Shown here piece after piece: positions 1 through 6,105 of a stretch of DNA of 8,216 nt. Position 1 is the stretch's first letter. Each line of letters begins with the position of its first letter. Source of the stretch: Ruaniaceae bacterium (GTDB lineage Bacteria; Actinomycetota; Actinomycetes; Actinomycetales; Actinomycetaceae); contig JAKDIE010000046.1 in NCBI GenBank assembly GCA_030450655.1, positions 1 to 8,216 of the forward strand, read 5' to 3'. The position numbers and the translations under genes are program-made. The notes below the pieces were generated by a model that was not told the DNA's origin, searched no databases, and saw nothing but the letters and a program-made list of their open reading frames with translations.

Positions 1-827
1 CAGTCGCAGCCCAGTGCCCGGGCGCCGAGATTGTGGCGGAACCCTCCCCGAAGGATTCCATGGCGGCCATCGGTCTCGCCGCCGCCCTCCTCCACGCGCG
101 CCACGGGGACACCGTGATCGGATCCTTCGCCGCGGATCATGCCATTGCCGACGACGACGCCTTCCACAACGCTGTGCGCGCCGCCATCGCTTCGGCAGAG
201 TCCGGATACGTGGCCACGATCGGCATCGCACCCACCGCGCCCTCGACCGCGTACGGCTACATCCATGCAAGCCAGCTGAACGCCACGGGCGCACGCCCGG
301 CGCTCGCGTTCGTGGAGAAGCCGGATTCGGCCACCGCGCGGGCGTACCTGGAGACGGGCGAGTACCTATGGAACGCCGGCATGTTCGTGATGCGCACCAG
401 CGTTCTGCTCGGCGCGCTTGCCGAGCGTGAGCCGGAGCTGCATCGGGGCCTCACCACCATCGCCGCAGCATGGGATGGGGAGTCTCGCCAGGATGTGCTC
501 GACGACGTGTGGCCGAGCCTTCCCGCTCTCGTCATCGACCGCGCCGTGGCCGAGCCGCTCGCCGCCGAGGGGCGCGTCACCACCGTGCCGGCCTCCATGG
601 GATGGAGCGACGTGGGGGACTATGCGGCGCTCGCGGACATCGCGGCGAGCCCTGCTCACCTCGAGGTGGACGCCCCCGATTCCTGGGTGCACGCCTCCAA
701 ACCCGTTGTGATTGCCGGGGTGCCGGGCGCCGTCGTCGTCGAAATGGATGATCTCATCTTCGTGACCAGGCTTGAGGAATGCGGTGCGAAGGCCGCCTCC
801 GAACGTATAGAGGAGCAGCTGCGGTGA
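1..827 (+). CDS. manC: Mannose-1-phosphate guanylyltransferase, 3' part (5' end outside window)
   Basis: This cytoplasmic enzyme makes GDP-mannose from mannose-1-phosphate and GTP, the mannose donor for cell-envelope glycans. The open frame runs from base 3 to the TGA at 825-827, giving 274 visible residues. The N-terminal nucleotide-binding loop (GGxGTRLWP type) is missing, so I estimate 80 to 100 residues lie upstream; the in-frame GTG at 33 is internal. Family landmarks are in the right order: EPSPKDS (visible residues 13-19, where relatives often have EPxxRNT), ADH (44-46, the metal/nucleotide aspartate region), GYI (85-87), VEKP (104-107), WNAGMF (123-128) and W201-x-DVG. There is no C-terminal isomerase domain, so it is the single-domain type. 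The stop overlaps the next gene's GTG by four bases. Another sugar-phosphate nucleotidyltransferase is possible, but WNAGMF plus WxDVG favour the mannose enzyme. Confidence 0.9.
   Translation, partial: VAAQCPGAEIVAEPSPKDSMAAIGLAAALLHARHGDTVIGSFAADHAIADDDAFHNAVRAAIASAESGYVATIGIAPTAPSTAYGYIHASQLNATGARPALAFVEKPDSATARAYLETGEYLWNAGMFVMRTSVLLGALAEREPELHRGLTTIAAAWDGESRQDVLDDVWPSLPALVIDRAVAEPLAAEGRVTTVPASMGWSDVGDYAALADIAASPAHLEVDAPDSWVHASKPVVIAGVPGAVVVEMDDLIFVTRLEECGAKAASERIEEQLR
811..815 (+). promoter_or_regulatory. Ribosome binding site for the amidohydrolase gene
   Basis: AGGAG lies 8 bases before the GTG at 824, inside the last codons of the guanylyltransferase gene. It decides the start: an in-frame ATG at 779 would add 15 residues (MRCEGRLRTYRGAAA) that do not resemble the family N-terminus and would sit deep in the upstream gene. 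Confidence 0.7.
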
Positions 828-2017
828 GGGATCGCGTTCACGACATCGTCACGGGATACGAGAGTGAGCTCATTGCTCTCCGGCGCGATCTGCATGAGGC
901 GCCGGAGGTGGCGTTCGGTGAGTACCTCACCACCCAGAAGATTGCGCATCGCCTCGAGAGCGCCGGGATCACCGTGCGGCTCCTTGAGGGGACCGGGCTC
1001 ACCTGCGATATCGGCGAGAACCCCACCGTGGGGCTGCGCGCGGACATCGATGCGCTGCCGATCCCCGAGACCACTGGCTTGCCGTACGCCTCCACGGTGC
1101 CCGGCGCCTCGCACGCGTGCGGGCACGATCTACACGCGGCGATTGCGATGGGAGCGGCGCTTACTCTCCAGCGATTGCACGAGGAGGGGCTGTACGGGGG
1201 CGGCACGCGCGTGATCTTCCAGCCGGCGGAGGAGGCGCAGCCGGGCGGTGCGCTATCGCTCCTGCCACAAGGCGTGCTTGACGGACTCGAAGAGGTCTAC
1301 GCGGTGCATTGCGAGCCGAAGGAGGACGTGGGGGTGATCGGCTCGCGCACGGGGGCGATCACGGCGTCCTCGGACGCGATCCGCGTGAAGATCCGTTCCG
1401 GGGGCGGCCACACGTCGCGCCCGCACGTGACGGGGGACGTGGTGAACGCCCTTGGGATGGTGATCACGCAGACGGGCCTGATTCTCGGACGCCGCGTTGA
1501 CCTGCGCTACGGCATAAACCTCACGTGGGGGATGGTGCGCGCGGGATCTGCCGCCAACGTGATCCCCTCAGAGGGGATCCTGCGCGGGACGCTTCGCTGC
1601 GCGGATGTGCGCGGCTGGGATGAAGCCGGAGAGATGATCACCGGCATCATCGAGCAGATCCTCGCGCCGCTCGGGGTGGAGGCAGAGGTGAAGCGGAACC
1701 GGGGCCTGCCGCCCGCCGTGAATGCTCCCGGCACCACGGCGCGGATCGAGGCGGCGGCGCGCCAGGTTCTCGGCGCGAGCAATGTGGTACACACCGAGCA
1801 GTCCATGGGCGGTGAGGACTTCGCGTGGTTCCAGCAGCGCGTGCCCGGAACGCTGATTCGCCTCGGTACCCGTACCCCTGGAGGGCGCACGTACGATCTG
1901 CATCAAGGCGATGCGCGGTTCGATGAGCGGGCGATCGCAATTGGGGCACAGGTGTTGACGCTCACGGCACTCGCCGCAGAGCGAGTCAAGCCTCAAGCCG
2001 CCCTTGAGGTGCGGTAA
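824..2017 (+). CDS. M20-family metal-dependent amidohydrolase (N-acyl amino acid / hippurate hydrolase type)
   Basis: This 397-residue cytoplasmic protein belongs to the M20D group, which uses two metal ions to hydrolyse amide bonds of N-acylated amino acids or related conjugates. The set of expected metal and catalytic residues is present: HACGHDLH at 97-104 (ligands C99, H101), FQPAEE at 132-137 (E136 likely general base, E137 ligand), H162 in HCEPKEDVG, and H360 near the C-terminus in DLHQGD. The lid/dimerisation domain begins around residue 180 and carries GGGHTSRPH (193-201). SMGGEDFAWF (327-336) is a typical C-terminal motif. The length is normal. GTG 824 is chosen for its AGGAG site and the good N-terminus; the GTGA overlap suggests co-expression with manC. 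The physiological substrate cannot be read from sequence. In Mycobacterium tuberculosis, as I recall, amidohydrolases of this family (amiA1/amiB1) also lie near nucleoside salvage genes. Confidence 0.9.
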   Translation: MRDRVHDIVTGYESELIALRRDLHEAPEVAFGEYLTTQKIAHRLESAGITVRLLEGTGLTCDIGENPTVGLRADIDALPIPETTGLPYASTVPGASHACGHDLHAAIAMGAALTLQRLHEEGLYGGGTRVIFQPAEEAQPGGALSLLPQGVLDGLEEVYAVHCEPKEDVGVIGSRTGAITASSDAIRVKIRSGGGHTSRPHVTGDVVNALGMVITQTGLILGRRVDLRYGINLTWGMVRAGSAANVIPSEGILRGTLRCADVRGWDEAGEMITGIIEQILAPLGVEAEVKRNRGLPPAVNAPGTTARIEAAARQVLGASNVVHTEQSMGGEDFAWFQQRVPGTLIRLGTRTPGGRTYDLHQGDARFDERAIAIGAQVLTLTALAAERVKPQAALEVR

Positions 2018-2067
2018 CGCTTTGGTCACGCCGGGCGTTCCCTGCGCCGCGGCGCGGAGTGGGTCGA

Positions 2068-2096
2068 TAGACTCAGAAGGACCATAGCCGTAATCT
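2068..2096 (+). promoter_or_regulatory. Candidate promoter for the nucleoside transporter operon
   Basis: TAGACT (2068-2073) and TAATCT (2091-2096) are separated by 17 bases and match TTGACA and TATAAT at 4 and 3 positions. This would place the transcript start near 2103 and leave a very short leader before the ribosome binding site at 2111. Alternatively TAGACT is itself an extended -10 of the TAnnnT type, with no recognisable -35. The evidence is weak; the position in an A/T-richer stretch just upstream of the operon supports it. Confidence 0.3.
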
Positions 2097-2110
2097 CGCG
2101 GCACTGACGC

Positions 2111-2117
2111 AGGAGAG
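2111..2117 (+). promoter_or_regulatory. Ribosome binding site for the BMP lipoprotein gene
   Basis: AGGAGAG lies just before the GTG at 2123, with 7 bases between AGGAG and the start. It supports GTG 2123 over the in-frame ATG at 2141, which would remove the positively charged MKRK start of the signal peptide. Confidence 0.7.
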
Positions 2118-2122
2118 TATCT

Positions 2123-3232
2123 GTGAAGAGAAAACTAATCATGAGCGCCGTTGCGGCTACCGCCGCCCTCGCGCTCGCGGCGTGCGGGACCGCACCCGAG
2201 GAGACCCCCGAGCCCACCGCAGGCGGCGATGTCACCGAAGAAGCAACGGATGACGCCGAGGCGCCTCCCGCAGAGGAAGTCGATTTCCTCGGTTGCATGG
2301 TGTCCGACGCCGGTGGCTGGGATGACCAGTCCTTCAACCAGACCTCGTACGCGGGTCTGCAGCGCGCGGCGGCGGAACTCGGCATTGAGATGGCTGACGC
2401 CGAATCCACCGTGGAAGGCGATTTTGCTCCGAACGTTGACTCCATGGTGCAGCAGGGCTGCAACCAGATCATCGGCGTCGGCTTCCTTCTTGCCCCTGCA
2501 GTCCAGGCCGCGGCAGAGGCGAACGCCGATGTGCAGTTCGCGCTCGTGGACTCCGGCTTCGACCCGGCGGTCGATAACGGCAAGGCGCTGATCTTCAACA
2601 CGGCCGAGGCCGCCTACCTCGCCGGTTACGTTGCCGCTGGCATGACCGAGTCCGGCACGGTGGCCACATTTGGTGGTATTCAGCTCCCCTCCGTGAGCAT
2701 CTTCATGGATGGCTTCGCCGACGGGATCGACAAGTACAACGAGGACAATGGCACCGCCGTTGAACTCCTCGGCTGGGACAAGGCCGCGCAGGATGGCGCG
2801 TTCGCCGGTACCTTCGATGACCAGACGCAGGGACAGACCCTCACCGAGCAGTTCATCGCGCAGGGCGCGGACATCATCATGCCCGTCGCGGGCCCGGTAG
2901 GACTCGGTGCGGCGGCTGCGGCGCGGGATGCTGGCGCGAAGATCATCTGGGTGGACACCGATGGTTTCGAGTCCACCTCGTACGGTGACATCATCCTCAC
3001 CTCCGTGATGAAGAAGATGGACGAGGCCGTGTTCGAGTCGCTCCAGGAGGGCCTCGAGGGCACCTTCGATAACACCCCGTACATCGGAACCCTTGAGAAC
3101 GAAGGCGTGGACATTGCTCCGTTCCACGATTTCGATGACGCGGTTCCCGCTGAGCTCAAGGCCAAGGTTGACGAACTCCGCCAGGCGATCATCTCCGGCG
3201 AGATCGTGGTCGAGACGCCGAACGCCCCGTAG
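2123..3232 (+). CDS. BMP-family nucleoside-binding lipoprotein of an ABC transporter
   Basis: This 369-residue protein is the extracellular substrate-binding component of a nucleoside ABC importer (Bmp/PnrA-like family, periplasmic-binding fold). The lipoprotein signal is clear: charged MKRK, a hydrophobic run, and the lipobox LAAC with C21 as the lipidated residue. Residues 22-54 form a Pro/Thr/Glu/Asp-rich acidic tether. The binding domain follows, with GGWDDQSFNQ (64-73; the family's DDxSFNQ ligand motif, with D68 and F71 probable contacts), ALVDS (140-144) and WVDTDG (276-281). Mature-domain cysteines C58 and C113 may pair. The first codons (AGA, AAA, CTA) are A/T-rich for this genome, which would keep the start region open. 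It is followed by a strong hairpin and the ATPase gene. BMP proteins are best known for purine nucleosides, but broad and cytidine-binding members exist; the linked cdd and deoA point to pyrimidine nucleosides here. Confidence 0.93.
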   Translation: MKRKLIMSAVAATAALALAACGTAPEETPEPTAGGDVTEEATDDAEAPPAEEVDFLGCMVSDAGGWDDQSFNQTSYAGLQRAAAELGIEMADAESTVEGDFAPNVDSMVQQGCNQIIGVGFLLAPAVQAAAEANADVQFALVDSGFDPAVDNGKALIFNTAEAAYLAGYVAAGMTESGTVATFGGIQLPSVSIFMDGFADGIDKYNEDNGTAVELLGWDKAAQDGAFAGTFDDQTQGQTLTEQFIAQGADIIMPVAGPVGLGAAAAARDAGAKIIWVDTDGFESTSYGDIILTSVMKKMDEAVFESLQEGLEGTFDNTPYIGTLENEGVDIAPFHDFDDAVPAELKAKVDELRQAIISGEIVVETPNAP

Positions 3233-3263
3233 TCGGGCGATCCACGTCACACACCGATAGTAT

Positions 3264-3296
3264 GAAGCGACCCGGCCATTGCGGCCGGGTCGCTTC
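3264..3296 (+). terminator. Strong stem-loop between the binding protein and ATPase genes (partial terminator or mRNA stabiliser)
   Basis: GAAGCGACCCGGCC (3264-3277) pairs perfectly with GGCCGGGTCGCTTC (3283-3296) around the 5-base loop ATTGC. The stem is 14 bp and mostly G-C. The following bases (GCTCTACTAGG) lack a proper T-run, which is common for actinobacterial hairpins but makes full termination doubtful. The stem ends 17 bases before the ATPase ATG and 8 bases before its AGGA. A role in keeping the lipoprotein message more abundant than the transporter core is the simplest inference. Confidence 0.8.
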
Positions 3297-3313
3297 GCTC
3301 TACTAGGACCAGG

Positions 3314-4882
3314 ATGAAACTCGAACTTAAGGGAATTACCAAAGTATTCGGGCCTCTCGTGGCAAACGACCACATCGATCTGGTGGTGGAGCCCGGAGAG
3401 ATCCACGCACTGCTGGGCGAGAATGGCGCGGGAAAGTCCACGCTGATGAACGTCCTGTACGGGCTCTACCAGCCAGATGGCGGCGAGATACTGCTCGACG
3501 ACGAGCCGATACAGTTCACGGGCCCCGGCGATGCCGTGGCCGCCGGAATCGGGATGGTGCACCAGCACTTCATGCTCGTCCCCGTCTTCACCGTGGCGGA
3601 ATCCGTGGTGCTCGGATACGAGCCCACCAAGACTGCGGGGCTCATCAACTTCGGGCAGGCCCGCGCTCGCGTCAACGAACTCTCGGCACGCTTCGGTTTC
3701 GACATCAATCCGGATTCCGTGATCGAGGACCTGCCGGTTGGCGCGCAGCAGCGAGTGGAGATCATTAAGGCACTCTCCCGCGATGCGAAGGTGCTGATCC
3801 TGGACGAACCCACCGCCGTGCTCACTCCGCAAGAGACGGACGAGCTCATCGAGATCATGCGACAGCTCAAGTCCGCCGGAACGTCAATCGTCTTCATCAC
3901 CCACAAGCTCCGCGAGGTACGAGCCATCGCGGATCGGATCACGGTAATTCGCCGCGGCAAGGTGGTGGGAGAAGCGTCCCCCACCTCGACCGAGAAGGAA
4001 CTTGCCTCCCTGATGGTGGGCCGGGAGGTGTCACTCACGACGGCGAAGTCGCCCGCGTCTCCGGGAGAGGCCACTTTCGAGGTTCGGGACCTGACCATCA
4101 TCGATGGGGTGGGGCACGTGGCGGTTGACAACGTGTCCTTCAGCGTCCATCGGGGAGAGATCTTGGCGATCGCCGGGGTCCAGGGCAATGGCCAGACAGA
4201 GCTTGCCGAGGCGATTCTTGGACTCGCAACGCCGGTTGCGGGGCAACTCGTTCTCGACGATACGGATCTCGCGAAGGAGGGAGTCAAGGACCGCTTGCAG
4301 AAGCGCGGGCTCGGCTTCATCCCCGAGGACCGCTCAACTGACGGCATCATCGCAGCCTTCTCTGTCGCCGAGAATCTGATCCTCGATCTGTACGACACCG
4401 ATTCCTTCACATCAGGCATTGCGATGTCGCCCGCCAAGGTGGAGGCAAACGCGAAGGCGCGGGTCGAGGAGTTTGACGTGCGCCTCACCTCAATCCACGA
4501 TCCGATCTCCACGCTCTCGGGCGGCAACCAACAGAAGGTCGTGGTCGCGCGCGAGATGTCGCGGCCCCTGCGCCTCCTGGTGGGGTCCCAGCCCACCCGC
4601 GGCCTCGACGTCGGATCGATCGAGTTCATGCACAAGCGCATCATCGCCGAGCGAGACAACGGCACGCCATGCATCATCATCTCCACGGAACTCGACGAGG
4701 TTCTTAACCTTGCGGACAGGATCGCGGTCATGTATCGCGGGCGGATCGTGGGGATCGTGCCTGGTGACACCTCGCGCGATGTCCTTGGCCTGATGATGGC
4801 GGGGGTCCCGCTCGACGAAGCCGAGCAGGAAGCGGCCACACACCACACTGTGATGGCCCAGATGGATGAGGAGGTCTCGTGA
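3314..4882 (+). CDS. Nucleoside ABC transporter ATP-binding protein with two ABC domains
   Basis: This 522-residue cytoplasmic ATPase drives nucleoside import; relatives include NupA of Lactococcus and YufO of Bacillus. Domain 1 has Walker A GENGAGKST (35-43), Q-loop Q84, a variant signature LPVGAQQ (140-146), Walker B LILDEPT (161-167) and switch histidine H197. Domain 2 starts near residue 255. Its Walker A is degenerate (GVQGNGQTE, 288-296, with Q294 in place of the lysine), its signature is good (LSGGNQQ, 401-407), its Walker B is altered (LLVGSQPT, 421-428, with S and Q for D and E), and T458 replaces the switch histidine. QPTRGLDVG is typical of this family. The start ATG has AGGA 5 bases upstream. 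The C-terminal tail after about residue 500 is acidic. The stop overlaps the permease GTG, so translation is coupled. Confidence 0.95.
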   Translation: MKLELKGITKVFGPLVANDHIDLVVEPGEIHALLGENGAGKSTLMNVLYGLYQPDGGEILLDDEPIQFTGPGDAVAAGIGMVHQHFMLVPVFTVAESVVLGYEPTKTAGLINFGQARARVNELSARFGFDINPDSVIEDLPVGAQQRVEIIKALSRDAKVLILDEPTAVLTPQETDELIEIMRQLKSAGTSIVFITHKLREVRAIADRITVIRRGKVVGEASPTSTEKELASLMVGREVSLTTAKSPASPGEATFEVRDLTIIDGVGHVAVDNVSFSVHRGEILAIAGVQGNGQTELAEAILGLATPVAGQLVLDDTDLAKEGVKDRLQKRGLGFIPEDRSTDGIIAAFSVAENLILDLYDTDSFTSGIAMSPAKVEANAKARVEEFDVRLTSIHDPISTLSGGNQQKVVVAREMSRPLRLLVGSQPTRGLDVGSIEFMHKRIIAERDNGTPCIIISTELDEVLNLADRIAVMYRGRIVGIVPGDTSRDVLGLMMAGVPLDEAEQEAATHHTVMAQMDEEVS

Positions 4883-6105
4883 GCACCGAACCGCGAGCAG
4901 TTGACGGTTCGCAGCAGCAGGATCCGCCCACTCAGAACAGAATCATTAAGGAGATGCTCTCCAGCAGCGCCATGGTCACCGTCATGGCGATCGTCTTCGC
5001 GCTCCTCATCGGCGCCGTGCTGATCATCTTTTCTGACCCCAACGTGCTGAAGACGCTGGACTACCTCTTCGCGCGGCCGTCTGACTTCTTCTCCGCAGCG
5101 TGGCAGTCGATCTCGTCCGCATACTCGGCGCTCTTCCGCGGAGCGATTTTCGACTGGAACGCGCGCAGCACCGTCCGCATGATTCGCCCGATCACCGAGA
5201 CCTTGGTGTACGCCACGCCGCTGATCATGGCGGGCCTTGCAGTGGCGATCCCGTTCCGGGCCGGCATGTTCAACATCGGCGCCAACGGCCAGGTGATCCT
5301 CGGCACCGTGGCCGCCGGCTTCATCGGCTACGCCTTCCAGCTTCCTCCGATCCTTCACATGTTCGTGGCCATTCTCGGCGGAATGCTCGCCGGCGCCGCA
5401 TGGGCGGGCATTGCCGGATGGCTGAAGGCACAGACCGGTGCCAACGAGGTGATCGTGACGATCATGCTCAACAACATCGCGGTGTTCCTGATCGCCTACC
5501 TCCTGAGGCAGTCGTGGTTCACTCGCCTTGACTCGAGTCTGCCGAAATCCGCGAACATCGAGGCCTCCGCGAAGCTCCCGCAGTTGCTACCGGATCCGTT
5601 CCGCCTCCACGCTGGCTTCATCATCGCGCTCTTGGCGGCGTGGGGCGTGTGGTGGTTGCTGGAGCGCTCCACCTGGGGCTTCGAGTTCCGCGCCGTGGGG
5701 GCGAACCCGAACGCCGCGCGCACCGCTGGCATCTCCGTGTTCCGCTCCACGGTCCTGGTGATGGCGATCGCCGGAAGCCTCAGCGGTCTCGCCGGTGCCA
5801 ACCAGATTCTCGGAACCGAGGTTGCGTTGACCGCAGGCATCGCCGGGTCTCTCGGATTCGATGCGATCACGGTGGCGCTCCTCGGGAAGTCGCGGCCGCT
5901 CGGAGTGGTGTTCTCGGGTCTGCTCTTTGGGGCGCTGAAGGCGGGCTCCGTTGCGATGGCCAGCCAGACTCACCTCCCGGTGGACATCGTCCTCGTCGTG
6001 CAGTCGGTGATCGTGCTACTGGTTGCGGCTCCACCACTCGTCAGAGCCATATTCCGGTTGCCCGCGCCCGGCGCCCGCACCGCTCGGAAGGAGGCTGCGG
6101 CATGA
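4879..6105 (+). CDS. Nucleoside ABC transporter permease, first subunit (BPD_transp_2 family)
   Basis: This 408-residue integral membrane protein is one half of the import channel, similar to NupB/YufP. A hydrophilic N-terminus (1-28) is followed by a first membrane segment (about 29-51), a roughly 55-residue non-cytoplasmic loop, then some eight or nine hydrophobic segments (near 107-126, 138-153, 158-181, 189-209, 244-261, 288-310, 323-337, 340-358 and 368-386). Family motifs are FRAGMFNIGANGQ (126-138), GANEVIVTIMLNNIA (187-201) and WGFEFRAVGANPNAARTAGI (266-285), the last being the cytoplasmic loop that probably docks on the ATPase. The GTG start overlaps the ATPase stop as GTGA and is preceded by GAGGAGG at 4868-4874. 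The C-terminus is basic (ARTARKEAAA). Its pairing with the following permease gene is the usual layout of these importers. Confidence 0.93.
   Translation: MSTEPRAVDGSQQQDPPTQNRIIKEMLSSSAMVTVMAIVFALLIGAVLIIFSDPNVLKTLDYLFARPSDFFSAAWQSISSAYSALFRGAIFDWNARSTVRMIRPITETLVYATPLIMAGLAVAIPFRAGMFNIGANGQVILGTVAAGFIGYAFQLPPILHMFVAILGGMLAGAAWAGIAGWLKAQTGANEVIVTIMLNNIAVFLIAYLLRQSWFTRLDSSLPKSANIEASAKLPQLLPDPFRLHAGFIIALLAAWGVWWLLERSTWGFEFRAVGANPNAARTAGISVFRSTVLVMAIAGSLSGLAGANQILGTEVALTAGIAGSLGFDAITVALLGKSRPLGVVFSGLLFGALKAGSVAMASQTHLPVDIVLVVQSVIVLLVAAPPLVRAIFRLPAPGARTARKEAAA
6088..6094 (+). promoter_or_regulatory. Ribosome binding site for the second permease gene
   Basis: AAGGAGG, a near-perfect Shine-Dalgarno sequence, lies 7 bases before ATG 6102 and sets that start. 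The reading frame stays open upstream into the first permease gene, but nothing there resembles this family. Confidence 0.8.

Larger units (their letters stand above)
2018..2122 (+). other. Intergenic leader between the amidohydrolase and the nucleoside transporter operon
   Basis: This is the only gap over 100 bases in the window and the likely control region of the transport operon. It holds a perfect 12-base palindrome GCGCCGCGGCGC at 2044-2055, a short near-repeat GGTAACGC (2013-2020, over the stop codon) and GGTCACGC (2024-2031) spaced 11 bases apart, and a weak promoter candidate at 2068-2096. I see no convincing intrinsic terminator with a T-run after the amidohydrolase gene, so read-through from upstream is possible. 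Confidence 0.5.

Noticed and set aside
33..35. GTG as a start for the guanylyltransferase
   Set aside because: The frame continues open to base 3 with family-like sequence (PGAEIVAEPSP), and the essential N-terminal nucleotide loop must lie upstream.
779..823. ATG 779 as the amidohydrolase start
   Set aside because: It adds an Arg-rich stretch inside manC, with no better ribosome binding site than the AGGAG serving GTG 824.
2016..2039. AACGC...GCGTT stem as a terminator for the amidohydrolase gene
   Set aside because: It has only 5 bp with a 14-base loop and no T-run; too weak to call.
2135..3832. 565-codon open frame on the minus strand
   Set aside because: It lies antisense to the lipoprotein and ATPase genes and runs through the hairpin. 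Its His/Arg/Gly/Leu-rich translation shows no domain; such frames arise from G/C-biased third positions.
3466..5358. 630-codon open frame on the minus strand
   Set aside because: It is antisense to the ATPase and first permease genes, low in complexity (Ser/Arg/Thr-rich), with no recognisable motif, while the + strand genes are certain.
5640..6101. Upstream extension of the second permease frame
   Set aside because: The extra 154 residues are Arg/Gly-rich and lie out of frame within the first permease gene. The AAGGAGG site and ATGA overlap at 6102 mark the real start.
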